Shown in pieces: positions 50,420-60,219 of a stretch of 64,000 nucleotides of DNA. The position numbers and the translations under genes were made by a program. Source of the stretch: Neobacillus drentensis (GTDB lineage: Bacteria > Bacillota > Bacilli > Bacillales > Cytobacillaceae). Every line of letters begins with the position of its first letter. The first letter of the stretch is position 1. Location: assembly GCF_021560175.1 (NCBI RefSeq), contig NZ_CP091110.1:3474501-3538500 (forward strand). Reading direction: 5' to 3'. The notes beneath the pieces are model-generated. The model had not been told where the DNA came from. It made no database searches and saw nothing but the letters and a program-made list of their open reading frames with translations.

Positions 50420-53400
50420 TTATTTCGTTAATGACTCTGCTAATTCAACTAGGATTTGAACTTGTTTTTCTGTGAAAACTTTTTCACTTTTTGCTTTTAC
50501 CTCATTGATAAATGCTTGCAATTGACCGTCTCTAGCATTTTTATTTCCTTTTTCCTCTGACGCTTTGGCAGTAGCAAGTTTTGCTCTTAAGGAATTAAGG
50601 AGCGTTTGCTTGCTATCTGCTTCAGTTGCAATGGTAGTTATTCCACTTTCTGCTGATAGGAACTGCTCTGTTAAGTTTCCTAAATTATCAAAGTTGACAA
50701 ACACATGAATAGTAACGGCTTGGCTAGATTGGTTGCCGGCCTGATCAATTGCTTCTGCCTTAAAGGAATGACCGTCCAATCCAAGTTCAAAGGCAGGTGT
50801 GGAAATATCCTTACAGGAAGAAGAAGCGATACCCGATAAAGAATCCACCGCTTTACAATTGATAGCGATCTGCTGGTCAATACCAAACTCGGCCCCTTCT
50901 TTTACCGAGAAGGTAATTTCAGGTGCAGTTTGGTCAAGGCTGATCGTCACCGATTTCTTCGGTTCAATGTTTCCAGACTTATCTACACTCCAATATTGTA
51001 AGACATGCTTGCCATCTTTCTCGATCTTTGCAGATGTTCCACTTTGTTCTGCTGCACCATTTAGTGAGTAATAAGTTGCAGCAATTCCCGACCCAAATTC
51101 ATCATCGTTGGCAGTGAAATTTACAGTAGCCGGCTTATTGTACCAGCCGTCCTTTTCTTCTCCCGCCACTTCATACTCTGTTTCCGGTGCTGTAACATCT
51201 TTTCTCTTGACTACCTCAATACTTGGAACGGGCGGTGTCGCCATCCCTTCACCGATAAAGAAACTAGCATGCGGCGGCTGGTTATAACCGATATTTTGCC
51301 AAGCAACAGACAATCTGTACTGTGGATCATGCATTAAGGTGTAAATTCTATGTTCCGCTTTTTCTGTAGTCATATACACACGTAAGGCACTGCTATCCTC
51401 TGTCCTCCAGATGACCTCTTCTCTCCAGTCTCCAAACAAGTCTGCCTGAAGTACCGGATTACCTTTGGTGCTATTATTGGATAGTGTTCCATCTGCCGTA
51501 AGCAAGTTTACTAATTTGTTATTTTTATAATCCCACTTGTCAATCGTGCCTACCCCCGTACCTTTTTCTGCATCCCATTTATGGTCCACTAATTCACGTT
51601 GTAAGTCACCGTCCCACCAAATGGCGAAGTTACTCGTTGGGATGTTATCGGAAATTTTTTCACCCTCTGCCGAATAAAGTCCACCAACACGACTGTTCCA
51701 TTCACCAGAAATGGCCCATGCCTCTTCACCTTTATATCGAGGGTCGATGTCAGCTGTAAGACCACGGCCAGTATCCTGACCTGTTTTGACACCCCAAAGG
51801 ATTTGTCCGGTTTCCGCATCACGCATATCATAGCCATATGGCGAATCTGTATGTTCTTGAACTCCGAAAACTTCAAGTCCAGGACGATCAGGAATAAAAT
51901 CGCCGACATGAAGGGCGTCCCCGTGACCTAAACCAGTGGTATATAAGCCCTTGCCGTCATCATCGACAACCATTTGACCATAAATAATTTCATCCTTGCC
52001 ATCTTTATCGATATCAGCGACACTTAAGGTATGATATCCTTGACCGGCATAGTCGCCATTGCCTTCATCATTGGAATCGAAAACCCATTGCTTAGTGAGC
52101 TTCCCTTCTTTCCAAGTGTACGCGGCCAATACCGTTCTTGTGTAATATCCTCGAGCCATGATGATGCTTGGGTGTTCGCCATCTAAGTAGGCAACTCCTG
52201 CTAGGAAGCGGTCAACACGGTTACCATATGAATCTCCCCATGCCGAAACATCACCGCGCGGCGGATCATAGTCGACCGTTGACAACGCCTTTCCTGTCTC
52301 TCCTTCAAAAACAGTTAAGTACTCTGAACCTTGTAAAATATAACCTGTGCTATTTCGATGGTCGGCATCCGCTCTGCCAATCACTGTTCCTTTTCCATCT
52401 ACTGTTCCATCGGCTGTTTTAAAAACAACCTCAGCTTTGCCGTCACCATCAAAATCGTACACTAAGAACGGTGAATAATGAGCACCGGCACGAATATTTT
52501 TACCTAAGTCAATACGCCACTTTAAAGTACCATCCATCTCATAGGCATCCACATAAACGTTTCCGGTATAACCTGCTTGTGAATTATCCTTGGAATTGGA
52601 AGGGTCCCATTTTAAAACTAGTTCATATTTACCATCACCGTCTAAGTCTCCTACACTCGCATCGTTCGCCCGATAGGAATACGGGTCACCAAGCGGTGTA
52701 ACACCATCCTTTGGTTTTTGAAGCGGGATGTCCAGGTGATTTTTATTTAATACCTTAGCAGTATCCTGCGATTTTCTTTCCTTACCGTTGATGACGGCTC
52801 GGATTTCATAAACAGAATCTGCTTTTCCGTCCTTATCTACATAGTTGGTGCTGGTTGTAACAGGAGTTTCATTGATCTTTTTACGGTCACGATAGACGTT
52901 AAAGCTAATATCAACTGGATCTGTACCAAGCATTCTCCAGCTTACGTAAACACCATCATCTGTCTTAATTGATACTGGTGCCCGATCAATATCTTCCATT
53001 TGCCGCTTTAAAACTGTTACTGCGGGCGTTTCAAGACTTTCAGAAAGTTCTGAGATTCCACCAGCATTCACGGCTGCCACTTTGTAAAAATAAGAAATCG
53101 TAGTTAAAACTGTCTTATCCTGATAGGAGGGACTTTTCGATTTGCCAATTAGTTGGTACGGGCCATCCTGTTTTTTGGAGCGGTACACATTGTAAGTGAT
53201 TGCACCATCCACTTGACCCCAGCTGATGGTAAGATCGTTTTTATTGACATCTCCAACGTTTAGGTTATTTGGCTGGGCTGGTACCGGCTGTGATGGATCT
53301 ATCATCTTCACTTCAAGCGGCAAGGAAGGGACAGTTTCCACGTTGGCATGATCAATCGTTGTGACCACATATTCATACTCTAAACCTACATCGACTGTGG

Positions 53401-55528
53401 TGTCTTTATAAGAATTGTTATTTGCATTTCCAATAAATACAAAATCCTTTGTTCCGGCAATTTTTCGGTAGACATTATATTTTTCTGCATCATCAACAAG
53501 TTTCCAGGAAAGGGAGACAAATGGCTTGTTGATATCCAGCGACTGTTCTTCCACTTTTAATTCGGATGGAGCAAGTATGATCGGAGTGATTTCTAAGCCG
53601 TTTACAATTCCCGTTGAACCACCGAAGCTAAAATTCATTTGCCCATCCTTTACCGATACTTGTGATACAACCTTCGTAGTGTAGTTTTTACTCGGTGCGG
53701 AAATCGTCCCATAATCCTGCCCTTCAATGGCGAGGGTTGTTCTGGCACTGCCTAAGAAATCTCCTACATAAACCTTTACAGCATAAAGACCGTTCGGCAG
53801 ATCCACATTAAATTTCCAGCCAACATTAAAGTAGCCGAGCCAATCGCGAAGCAAATCTCCTCCTGTGCTTCGGTCCCGTCCAATCATGCCAGTAGGGTCG
53901 ACAATTCCGTACCCTTTTTCTTTCGTATATTTAGTCGATAGATTGACGCCAGTATAACCTTCCGCAATTGGATTACCTGCTAATCCAAAGTCATATTTCA
54001 ATGTTGCTTTTTTAGTTGTGACTTGGGTAATTTCTGATTTCTCAGACTCCCCTTTTCCGTTAACGGCTGAAACCACGATATCGTAGGTTTTCCCTTCTTC
54101 CATTCCAGTAACATTTAGTTGCGGAATAGTCGCGCTGCCGATTAAAGAGAATTCCTTATCAGTTGAAAGCTTACGATATACCTTATAGATATCGGCTCCT
54201 TCGACCCCTTTCCAGGTTAAGAATGCTCCTGCATTACTAATACTGCTTGCAACCAAATTAGTAGGTTTTACAGGAATGTTGGCTGGAGGTTCAATACCGG
54301 TTACATAAGAAGATAAAGGAATATCTAGTTTTTTCACTTCTTCCGAGATTAATCGTGCCATTTGAATGGCCCCATATTCTTGGAAATGCGTATTATCTTG
54401 AGAGCCATTAGGAAAGGCCGTATAGATACCTGGATCTAATTGAAGGAATACGGAAAGCGAGCCTTCCGGACCAATCGTGTTGTAGTACGCTACACTGCGG
54501 GCACTCAAATCAACCACATCAACGTTTAATTCTTCAGCGACTTCTTTCATCCCCTGTACATATTCAGGGAAACTGACGTTAAACTTACCTGTGTCTGGAT
54601 TAAAGTCCCGTCTGCCCATTGGCGTAACAAGGATTGGAATCGCACCGCGCTGCCGGGCACCATTAATATAGGTCTTTAAGTAGTTTTTGTAATCTGGTAC
54701 GGATGCATATCGCTCAGGAACACTTATCGTCGCATCATTATGACCAAATTGAATAAAGAAATAATCATTTGGTTTGATTTCACGCAAAACGGTATCTAAT
54801 CTGCCTTCATTAATAAACGACTTTGAGCTTCTGCCTCCAATGGCATGGTTTTTAAAAGTAATATCCGAACTGAAAAAGCGGGAAATCATCTGTCCCCATC
54901 CAGCTTGCGGTCGCCAATATTCATCATAGGTTTGTACCGTCGAGTCCCCTGCTATGTAAACCGTTGGAAGTTCTCCTGCGACTCGTTCCGGGAGTTTTTC
55001 AATGGTCAAGCCATTTAGTTTAGGATTTGTCCCTGTCAGCTCAATTGTTAATTGACCATCAACGAGGGCGATATCAAAGGTTCGTTCCAGATACTCGCCG
55101 GCACCAACGGTTGTATCTTGAACCTTTTGGATATTCTCCGCCTTCAAGCCTACTACCGTGCCTTCTGTCTCATCTCCTGAAACCACGGTGACTGTATAGT
55201 CTCCGTTTGGAAGATCCACGTTAAAGGCCGTTCCCGTAGTGGAAATGAAGTCTGATTTTAACTTATCAGCGGTTTTCCTGTCGGCTGAAGATACCTTAGA
55301 AGGATCAGCAAATCCATATCCCTTTTCAGCCGAGTATGAGGTCTCTGAAGAAACTTGAAGATAACCTTCTGTTACTGGACTAGAAGGTGTTCCAAAATCA
55401 AACTTTTTAGTTAAGGGGGTTTCTGCAGCCGATACCTGTAGAGCAGCAGCTGGGATTGAAGCCAAAATCAGCAAAAAACTAAGGATGGTGGTCATCATCC
55501 TTTTCAGCTTATACCTTTTGATTAACAA
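50420..55528 (-). CDS. Secreted multidomain rhamnogalacturonan acetylesterase-lyase
   Basis: A 1702-residue secreted protein. A signal peptide (~1-35) is followed by a jelly-roll domain (~40-178), an SGNH acetylesterase domain (~188-405: GDST with Ser196, IGGRS, GHND, and DNTHF with Asp378 and His381), a fibronectin III domain, a second jelly-roll domain similar to the first, two more FnIII domains, a family PL11 rhamnogalacturonan lyase domain (~850-1440; ASVGDLDGDGKYELVLKWDP, YDFDGDGKAEVVFKTADGT, NPVLQADLFGDWREEVIWR), Ig-like repeats and a C-terminal FIMAH domain. The TTG start at 55528 follows GAGGAGG. It would deacetylate and cleave the pectin rhamnogalacturonan-I backbone outside the cell. 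A perfect cre match precedes it. Confidence 0.93.
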   Translation of the reverse strand: MLIKRYKLKRMMTTILSFLLILASIPAAALQVSAAETPLTKKFDFGTPSSPVTEGYLQVSSETSYSAEKGYGFADPSKVSSADRKTADKLKSDFISTTGTAFNVDLPNGDYTVTVVSGDETEGTVVGLKAENIQKVQDTTVGAGEYLERTFDIALVDGQLTIELTGTNPKLNGLTIEKLPERVAGELPTVYIAGDSTVQTYDEYWRPQAGWGQMISRFFSSDITFKNHAIGGRSSKSFINEGRLDTVLREIKPNDYFFIQFGHNDATISVPERYASVPDYKNYLKTYINGARQRGAIPILVTPMGRRDFNPDTGKFNVSFPEYVQGMKEVAEELNVDVVDLSARSVAYYNTIGPEGSLSVFLQLDPGIYTAFPNGSQDNTHFQEYGAIQMARLISEEVKKLDIPLSSYVTGIEPPANIPVKPTNLVASSISNAGAFLTWKGVEGADIYKVYRKLSTDKEFSLIGSATIPQLNVTGMEEGKTYDIVVSAVNGKGESEKSEITQVTTKKATLKYDFGLAGNPIAEGYTGVNLSTKYTKEKGYGIVDPTGMIGRDRSTGGDLLRDWLGYFNVGWKFNVDLPNGLYAVKVYVGDFLGSARTTLAIEGQDYGTISAPSKNYTTKVVSQVSVKDGQMNFSFGGSTGIVNGLEITPIILAPSELKVEEQSLDINKPFVSLSWKLVDDAEKYNVYRKIAGTKDFVFIGNANNNSYKDTTVDVGLEYEYVVTTIDHANVETVPSLPLEVKMIDPSQPVPAQPNNLNVGDVNKNDLTISWGQVDGAITYNVYRSKKQDGPYQLIGKSKSPSYQDKTVLTTISYFYKVAAVNAGGISELSESLETPAVTVLKRQMEDIDRAPVSIKTDDGVYVSWRMLGTDPVDISFNVYRDRKKINETPVTTSTNYVDKDGKADSVYEIRAVINGKERKSQDTAKVLNKNHLDIPLQKPKDGVTPLGDPYSYRANDASVGDLDGDGKYELVLKWDPSNSKDNSQAGYTGNVYVDAYEMDGTLKWRIDLGKNIRAGAHYSPFLVYDFDGDGKAEVVFKTADGTVDGKGTVIGRADADHRNSTGYILQGSEYLTVFEGETGKALSTVDYDPPRGDVSAWGDSYGNRVDRFLAGVAYLDGEHPSIIMARGYYTRTVLAAYTWKEGKLTKQWVFDSNDEGNGDYAGQGYHTLSVADIDKDGKDEIIYGQMVVDDDGKGLYTTGLGHGDALHVGDFIPDRPGLEVFGVQEHTDSPYGYDMRDAETGQILWGVKTGQDTGRGLTADIDPRYKGEEAWAISGEWNSRVGGLYSAEGEKISDNIPTSNFAIWWDGDLQRELVDHKWDAEKGTGVGTIDKWDYKNNKLVNLLTADGTLSNNSTKGNPVLQADLFGDWREEVIWRTEDSSALRVYMTTEKAEHRIYTLMHDPQYRLSVAWQNIGYNQPPHASFFIGEGMATPPVPSIEVVKRKDVTAPETEYEVAGEEKDGWYNKPATVNFTANDDEFGSGIAATYYSLNGAAEQSGTSAKIEKDGKHVLQYWSVDKSGNIEPKKSVTISLDQTAPEITFSVKEGAEFGIDQQIAINCKAVDSLSGIASSSCKDISTPAFELGLDGHSFKAEAIDQAGNQSSQAVTIHVFVNFDNLGNLTEQFLSAESGITTIATEADSKQTLLNSLRAKLATAKASEEKGNKNARDGQLQAFINEVKAKSEKVFTEKQVQILVELAESLTK

Positions 55529-55600
55529 ATCATTTCCTCCTCTTCACCCATTACTTGCGATTTAGCATGCACGCGATAATCCTGACACCTCCCTTTTTGT

Positions 55601-55614
55601 TGACAACGCTTTCA
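55601..55614 (-). promoter_or_regulatory. cre site (CcpA operator) upstream of the pectin enzyme gene
   Basis: TGACAACGCTTTCA fits the cre consensus TGWNANCGNTNWCA at every fixed position, 73 bp before the start codon. Confidence 0.75.
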
Positions 55615-55642
55615 ACAGATATCTTACCTCTAACGTTTTACT

Positions 55643-55663
55643 TCTGAATATATAAAATTCAGA
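55643..55663. promoter_or_regulatory. Palindrome, possible operator
   Basis: TCTGAAT and ATTCAGA arms around a seven-base AT-rich centre, upstream of the cre site; a -10-like TATATT lies inside it on the minus strand. Confidence 0.35.
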
Positions 55664-55745
55664 CTATTCAGTTTAAAAAACAGTGATCGAATCAAAATGA
55701 GTAAATCCTACTATGTTTTAGCGGACCTTTTATCCTATATTCAAA

Positions 55746-55780
55746 AACAAAAGCCAGGGTAGTTAATTCTACCCTGGCTT
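55746..55780 (-). terminator. Terminator after the ftsH-like gene
   Basis: AAGCCAGGGTAG and complement around a TTAATT loop, followed on the minus strand by TTTTGTTTTTG. Confidence 0.9.
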
Positions 55781-55798
55781 CCCTTGTTTTCATCACGA

Positions 55799-57607
55799 CT
55801 AAGCTAATAAAATAGACATAAATTCGTCGCCGGTGATGGTTTCTTTTTCTAACAGATATTTCGTCAGTTCATGCAATTTATCTTTATTATCCTCTAAAAT
55901 CCGAATCGCATTTTGGTGACAAGATTTAATAATTTTAAGAATTTCCGCATCTACTTTGGCAGCTGTTTCCGCTGACACCATTAACGCAGTATCCCCGCCT
56001 AAATAGGGATTATTTACCGTTTCAAGTGCCATCATATCAAACTCTTCACTCATACCAAATCTAGTAACCATCGCTCGAGCAATCTTCGTAGCTTGTTCGA
56101 TGTCATTGGAAGCACCGGATGTCACTGTTTTAAAGATAATCTCCTCAGCTGCACGTCCTCCCATATAGGTCGTGATTTTATCCAAGGCCTGTTCTTTTGT
56201 CATTAACACTGTTTCTTGCTCATCAACCTGCATGGTGTAACCCAACGCTCCAGACGTTCTTGGAATAATCGTGATTTTATGAACAGGAGCAGAGTGACTC
56301 TGCTTGGCTGCAACCAAGGCATGGCCAATTTCATGATAGGAAATTGTTAGTTTATCTTTCATAGAGATGACGGCGTTTTTACGTTGGTAACCAGCAATGA
56401 CGACTTCGACAGACTCTTCCAAATCATTTTGAGTTACCTTGGTTCGGCCTAATCTTACGGCCCTTAACGCAGCTTCATTAATAATATTGGCCAAATCGGC
56501 ACCGGATGCACCAGAAGTGGCTCTAGCAATCATATTAAAGTTCACATCATCCGCTAGTTTCACTTTTGCAGCATGGACGTTTAAAATCGATTCACGGCCT
56601 TTCAAGTCTGGTAATTCAACCGGTACTCTTCGGTCAAAACGTCCTGGTCTTAAAAGTGCCTTATCAAGTGTTTCCGGTCTATTTGTAGCGGCAAGGATAA
56701 TGACACCTTTATCAGCATCAAACCCATCCATTTCCGTTAACAGCTGGTTCAAGGTTTGTTCCCGTTCATCATTACCCCCAGCCATTCCAGAATTTCGGCT
56801 TTTCCCGATTGCATCGATTTCATCGATAAACACAATACATGGGGCTTTTTCCTGTGCTTGTTTAAATAAATCTCTTACTCTAGCAGCCCCCATTCCAACA
56901 AACATCTCGACAAATTCCGAGCCTGACATAGAGAAGAATGGAACCTTCGATTCACCAGCAACCGCTTTGGCGAGCATTGTTTTCCCTGTTCCCGGAGGTC
57001 CTACTAAGAGAGCGCCCTTTGGTATATTCGCTCCAATTTCTTTATATTTTTTTGGATTATGAAGGAAGTCGACGATTTCTTGAAGTGCCTCTTTCGCCTC
57101 ATCTTGGCCAGCTACATTTTTAAAGGTAATTCCTGTTTCTGTTTCCACGTATACTTTGGCATTGCTTTTTCCAAATGATAAGGGACCACCGCCGCCCATC
57201 ATTTTACCTTGCATTTTTTTCGTTAACCATTGACCAATTGCAATAAAAATAGCAAATGGAAGAATCCAAGAAAGGATAAAATTTAACAAAGGCGAGGTTT
57301 CTTTTGGAATTACCTTTGTAAATTTAACATCTGCTTTATGCAAACGGTCTACTAATTCAGGGTCTTCAATCGCCCCTGTTTTGTAAAGGACTGATTTGTT
57401 TGATTTAAACGAGATTGTGTTATCATCAATTTCAACCTGTTTAACTTGCCCTTTATCAACCATGGTTAAAAACGTTCCGTAATCAACTTCCTTAACGGAA
57501 TGGTTCGTAATAGCTGGAAAGATAAATGAATTTAATAGCAGTATAATAACGATTATGATTCCATAATAAAATATTAGTGGCTTCTTTGGTGGTTTAACTC
57601 GTTTCAC
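55799..57607 (-). CDS. FtsH-type membrane AAA+ metalloprotease, second-type paralogue
   Basis: A 602-residue protein: two N-terminal membrane helices (~15-33 and ~108-126) with an outside loop between them, an AAA+ domain ([11 protein letters not shown]alker [10 protein letters not shown] Walker B, second region of homology [21 protein letters not shown]) and a zinc protease domain with HEIGH in place of HEGGH/HEAGH. The acidic C-terminal tail of B. subtilis FtsH (637 residues) is absent. Wording such as [21 protein letters not shown] is closer to clostridial FtsH than to Bacillus FtsH. GTG start with GGAGG. It lies 13 bp behind a TetR gene, likely one operon. Confidence 0.93.
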   Translation of the reverse strand: MKRVKPPKKPLIFYYGIIIVIILLLNSFIFPAITNHSVKEVDYGTFLTMVDKGQVKQVEIDDNTISFKSNKSVLYKTGAIEDPELVDRLHKADVKFTKVIPKETSPLLNFILSWILPFAIFIAIGQWLTKKMQGKMMGGGGPLSFGKSNAKVYVETETGITFKNVAGQDEAKEALQEIVDFLHNPKKYKEIGANIPKGALLVGPPGTGKTMLAKAVAGESKVPFFSMSGSEFVEMFVGMGAARVRDLFKQAQEKAPCIVFIDEIDAIGKSRNSGMAGGNDEREQTLNQLLTEMDGFDADKGVIILAATNRPETLDKALLRPGRFDRRVPVELPDLKGRESILNVHAAKVKLADDVNFNMIARATSGASGADLANIINEAALRAVRLGRTKVTQNDLEESVEVVIAGYQRKNAVISMKDKLTISYHEIGHALVAAKQSHSAPVHKITIIPRTSGALGYTMQVDEQETVLMTKEQALDKITTYMGGRAAEEIIFKTVTSGASNDIEQATKIARAMVTRFGMSEEFDMMALETVNNPYLGGDTALMVSAETAAKVDAEILKIIKSCHQNAIRILEDNKDKLHELTKYLLEKETITGDEFMSILLA

Positions 57608-57620
57608 GTTTGTTCCTCCA

Positions 57621-58232
57621 TTATGAATCCTTTCGGACTAATCCGCTTTTCAAGAGATTCATTTCAATTTTATAATTGGCCAACGCTTCATCATTCGAGA
57701 GGTCTTTGGCAAACTTTTCGACAACATTTCTCAAGGTAATCGTAAAGACAATTTGCAAAAGATGAAACAATTCTTTATGGTTTGAAATATTTAAGTTTCT
57801 CGTATTAAGAGAAGAAAGAAAATCGCTTAAGCTGCCACTATTTTCATGGCCCTTAAAGATTTTTGAAAAAGATAATTCGATTTTATACGTCATATTTAAA
57901 AACGCATTTTTTAAAAAGTGAACATCCTCTTCCTCCATGATGATGTGCTGGTAGAAGTCGACCATGGTATCAAAAAGATCTCCATCATATTTTTCAAGTA
58001 AAACAACAAAGTTATTCCGAATGGTAAGAACCAGTTCATTTAAGAGATAGAAAAAAGCATCCTCTTTATCTTCAAAGTATTGATAAAAGCTTCCGCGCGG
58101 GATATTAGCGGATTTAATGATATTTGAGATAGACGCATCATACAACGGAACTCTTGAAAACTCTTTTCTCATTGCCGCAATCAATGTCTGTTTTTTCTCA
58201 TCAGGTAAATTGGTAAAGGTGACTTTGGGCAA
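57621..58232 (-). CDS. TetR/AcrR-family transcriptional regulator
   Basis: A 203-residue protein with an N-terminal helix-turn-helix (DASISNIIKSANIPRGSFYQYFEDKEDAFF, residues ~30-60) and a helical ligand-binding domain. It is transcribed with the ftsH-like gene and divergently from the symporter pair. A set of overlapping palindromes in the intergenic region (58285-58360) is the likely operator, so autoregulation is plausible. The ligand is unknown. Confidence 0.9.
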   Translation of the reverse strand: MPKVTFTNLPDEKKQTLIAAMRKEFSRVPLYDASISNIIKSANIPRGSFYQYFEDKEDAFFYLLNELVLTIRNNFVVLLEKYDGDLFDTMVDFYQHIIMEEEDVHFLKNAFLNMTYKIELSFSKIFKGHENSGSLSDFLSSLNTRNLNISNHKELFHLLQIVFTITLRNVVEKFAKDLSNDEALANYKIEMNLLKSGLVRKDS

Positions 58233-58284
58233 CGGCTACTCCTCCAATCGTAAACCACTATCTAATTAGTAGATATTATTCATA

Positions 58285-58297
58285 TGACAGTCTGTCA
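58285..58297. promoter_or_regulatory. Palindrome TGACAGTCTGTCA, candidate TetR operator
   Basis: Perfect 13-bp palindrome about 53 bp before the TetR start; shares the TGACA/TGTCA half-site with the copies at 58313-58360. Confidence 0.5.
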
Positions 58298-58312
58298 CTA
58301 TGAAACTATTGT

Positions 58313-58360
58313 AAATGACAAAGTGTCATTTGTCAAAGTTTAAACTGAAACTTTGTCATT
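58313..58360. promoter_or_regulatory. Nested palindromes, candidate TetR operators
   Basis: AAATGACA/TGTCATTT (58313-58331), CAAAGTTT/AAACTTTG (58334-58355) and an outer AATGACAAAGT/ACTTTGTCATT pair (58314-58360) overlap between the divergent TetR and symporter genes. Confidence 0.55.
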
Positions 58361-58438
58361 TATTAATGGTAATGAATTTTATATATTTTCTAAAAATTTT
58401 GTTGTTTTAATTGAAAATAATTGATACTATTATTTTCG

Positions 58439-58453
58439 TTGAAAATTTTTCAA
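58439..58453. promoter_or_regulatory. Palindrome in the 5' leader of the symporter operon
   Basis: TTGAAAATTTTTCAA, perfect 15-bp palindrome, 16 bp before the DUF3311 start codon. Confidence 0.35.
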
Positions 58454-58469
58454 ACAGGGGGTTATAAAA

Positions 58470-58673
58470 ATGGGCAAAAAGTCCATCATTGTTTTACTAT
58501 CCATCGTGCCTTTTATCTTTATGCTGGCAGCCATTCCATTTGTTAACCGGATTCATCCAATTATTTTTGGATTACCCTTCCTGGCGTTTTGGTTATTTTT
58601 CGGAATGCTAGTCACTCCTTTATGTACCTTTGCGATTTACAAATTACAAAAAACAGAAAGAAGTGCTGAGTAA
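58470..58673 (+). CDS. DUF3311 small membrane protein (YhjC-like)
   Basis: A 67-residue protein with two hydrophobic helices (SIIVLLSIVPFIFMLAAIPFV and LPFLAFWLFFGMLVTPLCTFAIY). Proteins of this family are encoded just before SSS-type symporters, as in the B. subtilis yhjC-yhjB pair, and are thought to be accessory subunits. Its stop overlaps the symporter start (TAATG). CAGGGGG precedes ATG. Confidence 0.9.
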   Translation: MGKKSIIVLLSIVPFIFMLAAIPFVNRIHPIIFGLPFLAFWLFFGMLVTPLCTFAIYKLQKTERSAE

Positions 58674-60154
58674 TGCAAGGAAATCTTACAGCTTTGTTCA
58701 TTACAGGAATCATTGTTTTAGGGGTTGTCTTAATAGGATTTATATCCGGCAGAGATAAATCGAACAGAAGTTCAGTCGAAGAATGGTCTGTCGGCGGCAG
58801 GCGGTTTGGGACCTTGCTCGTCTGGTTCTTAGTCGGCGCTGACCTTTACACGGCTTATACCTTTTTAGGATTAACTAGTACAGCTTACACTGGTGGAAGT
58901 CTAGCTTTTTTTGCGATTCCATATACCATCATTGCGTACTTTATCTCCTATTTCTTCCTTCCTAAGCTTTGGAAGTTTTCAAAGAATCATAAAATAACAA
59001 CACTAGCCGATTATGCCAAGGTGCGATTTAATAGTAAATTTTTATCCTTCTTAATCGCAGTGGTCGGAGTGTTAATGCTTATCCCTTACATAGATTTGCA
59101 ATTAGCGGGAATTCAAGATACATTAACAGTCGCGGGAACAGGGTTTATTAATGTAAAAGTTGTCGTCATTATATCCTTCCTTTTAGTAGCACTATTTACA
59201 TTTTTCAGCGGGATTAAAGGACCAACTTATACAGCAGTTATTAAAGACATTTTAGTGTGGGTGATTATGTTATTCCTGGTTGTGAATCTCCCTATCATTC
59301 ATTTCGGAAGCTGGGGAGCGATGATTGATAAGGTAGCAACCGATTCACCTCAGCTCTTAACCATCCCTACATCGGGACCTAAAGGAATCCCATGGTTTTT
59401 AACTGCTTCGTTAGTATCCGGCCTGGCTTTATTTATGTGGGCCCATGCGGCTACAGGTGTTTTTACTGCAAAAAGTGCCGATGCGCTTAGGAAGAATGCT
59501 ATTTTTCTTCCATTATATAATATCGTTTTAATCCTATTAATTTTTCTAGGTTTTGTGGCCTTCCATGTTCTTCCTGAGGGGACGAATCCAAGATTTGCTC
59601 TTTTAAATTTGATCCAAGTTTCTTATGGAGGAGTCGTCCAAGGTTTAGCTTATTCAACGATAGCACTTGCTTCACTAATACCTTGTTCCATCATGGCAAT
59701 TGGGGCATCAAATTTGTTTGCCAATAATATTTACCGTGATTTAATTAATCCGAAGGTCCAACCAGCGAAATTAACATTAGTTACTCGTTGTATGGTATTT
59801 GTTGTTATTGGACTTGCACTAGTGTTTGGTATGATGTTTCCTTCCGCCCTCGTTTCATTACAGTTACTAGGGGTTTCCGGAATGGTACAAATTTTCCCGG
59901 CCATTGTGTTCAGCCTTTTTTGGAAAAATCAAACAAAGGAAGCTACCATTGGGGGATTACTTGTTGGTCTAGTGGTTACCTTCACTGTTTATGCAACGGG
60001 AAAATCGTTTGGTATTTATGAAGGTTTCTGGGGACTATTGGCCAATGTGATTGTAACGGTGGTTCTAAATCCATTGTTTGTGTCTAGAATTAAAAACAAC
60101 TCAATTCTTGAACAGTTATTTGGTAATCAGCAGAATTTGAATAAAGGGGCTTAA
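58673..60154 (+). CDS. Sodium:solute symporter family protein (YhjB-like)
   Basis: A 493-residue membrane protein with about 13 helices of the SSS (SLC5-like) family. The start region SVEEWSVGGRRFGTLLVWFLVGADLYTAYTFLG and the helix ASLIPCSIMAIGASNLFANNIYRDL are characteristic. It should take up an organic solute with sodium, with DUF3311 as partner; the substrate is unknown. The start overlaps the DUF3311 stop by one base. A bidirectional terminator follows. Confidence 0.92.
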   Translation: MQGNLTALFITGIIVLGVVLIGFISGRDKSNRSSVEEWSVGGRRFGTLLVWFLVGADLYTAYTFLGLTSTAYTGGSLAFFAIPYTIIAYFISYFFLPKLWKFSKNHKITTLADYAKVRFNSKFLSFLIAVVGVLMLIPYIDLQLAGIQDTLTVAGTGFINVKVVVIISFLLVALFTFFSGIKGPTYTAVIKDILVWVIMLFLVVNLPIIHFGSWGAMIDKVATDSPQLLTIPTSGPKGIPWFLTASLVSGLALFMWAHAATGVFTAKSADALRKNAIFLPLYNIVLILLIFLGFVAFHVLPEGTNPRFALLNLIQVSYGGVVQGLAYSTIALASLIPCSIMAIGASNLFANNIYRDLINPKVQPAKLTLVTRCMVFVVIGLALVFGMMFPSALVSLQLLGVSGMVQIFPAIVFSLFWKNQTKEATIGGLLVGLVVTFTVYATGKSFGIYEGFWGLLANVIVTVVLNPLFVSRIKNNSILEQLFGNQQNLNKGA

Positions 60155-60160
60155 TAGCTG

Positions 60161-60199
60161 AAAAAGACTTGCTTTTTTAAGAAAGCAGGTCTTTTTTTA
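60161..60199. terminator. Bidirectional terminator
   Basis: AAAGACTTGCTTT and GAAAGCAGGTCTTTTTTT arms between the symporter and the convergent CBO0543 gene. Confidence 0.9.
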
Positions 60200-60219
60200 G
60201 TTTGGACGTAGATTGTAAG

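Noticed and set aside
56439..57062. A 207-codon frame antisense to the ftsH-like gene
   Set aside because: Entirely opposite a conserved AAA+ coding region and without a ribosome binding site; a shadow frame.
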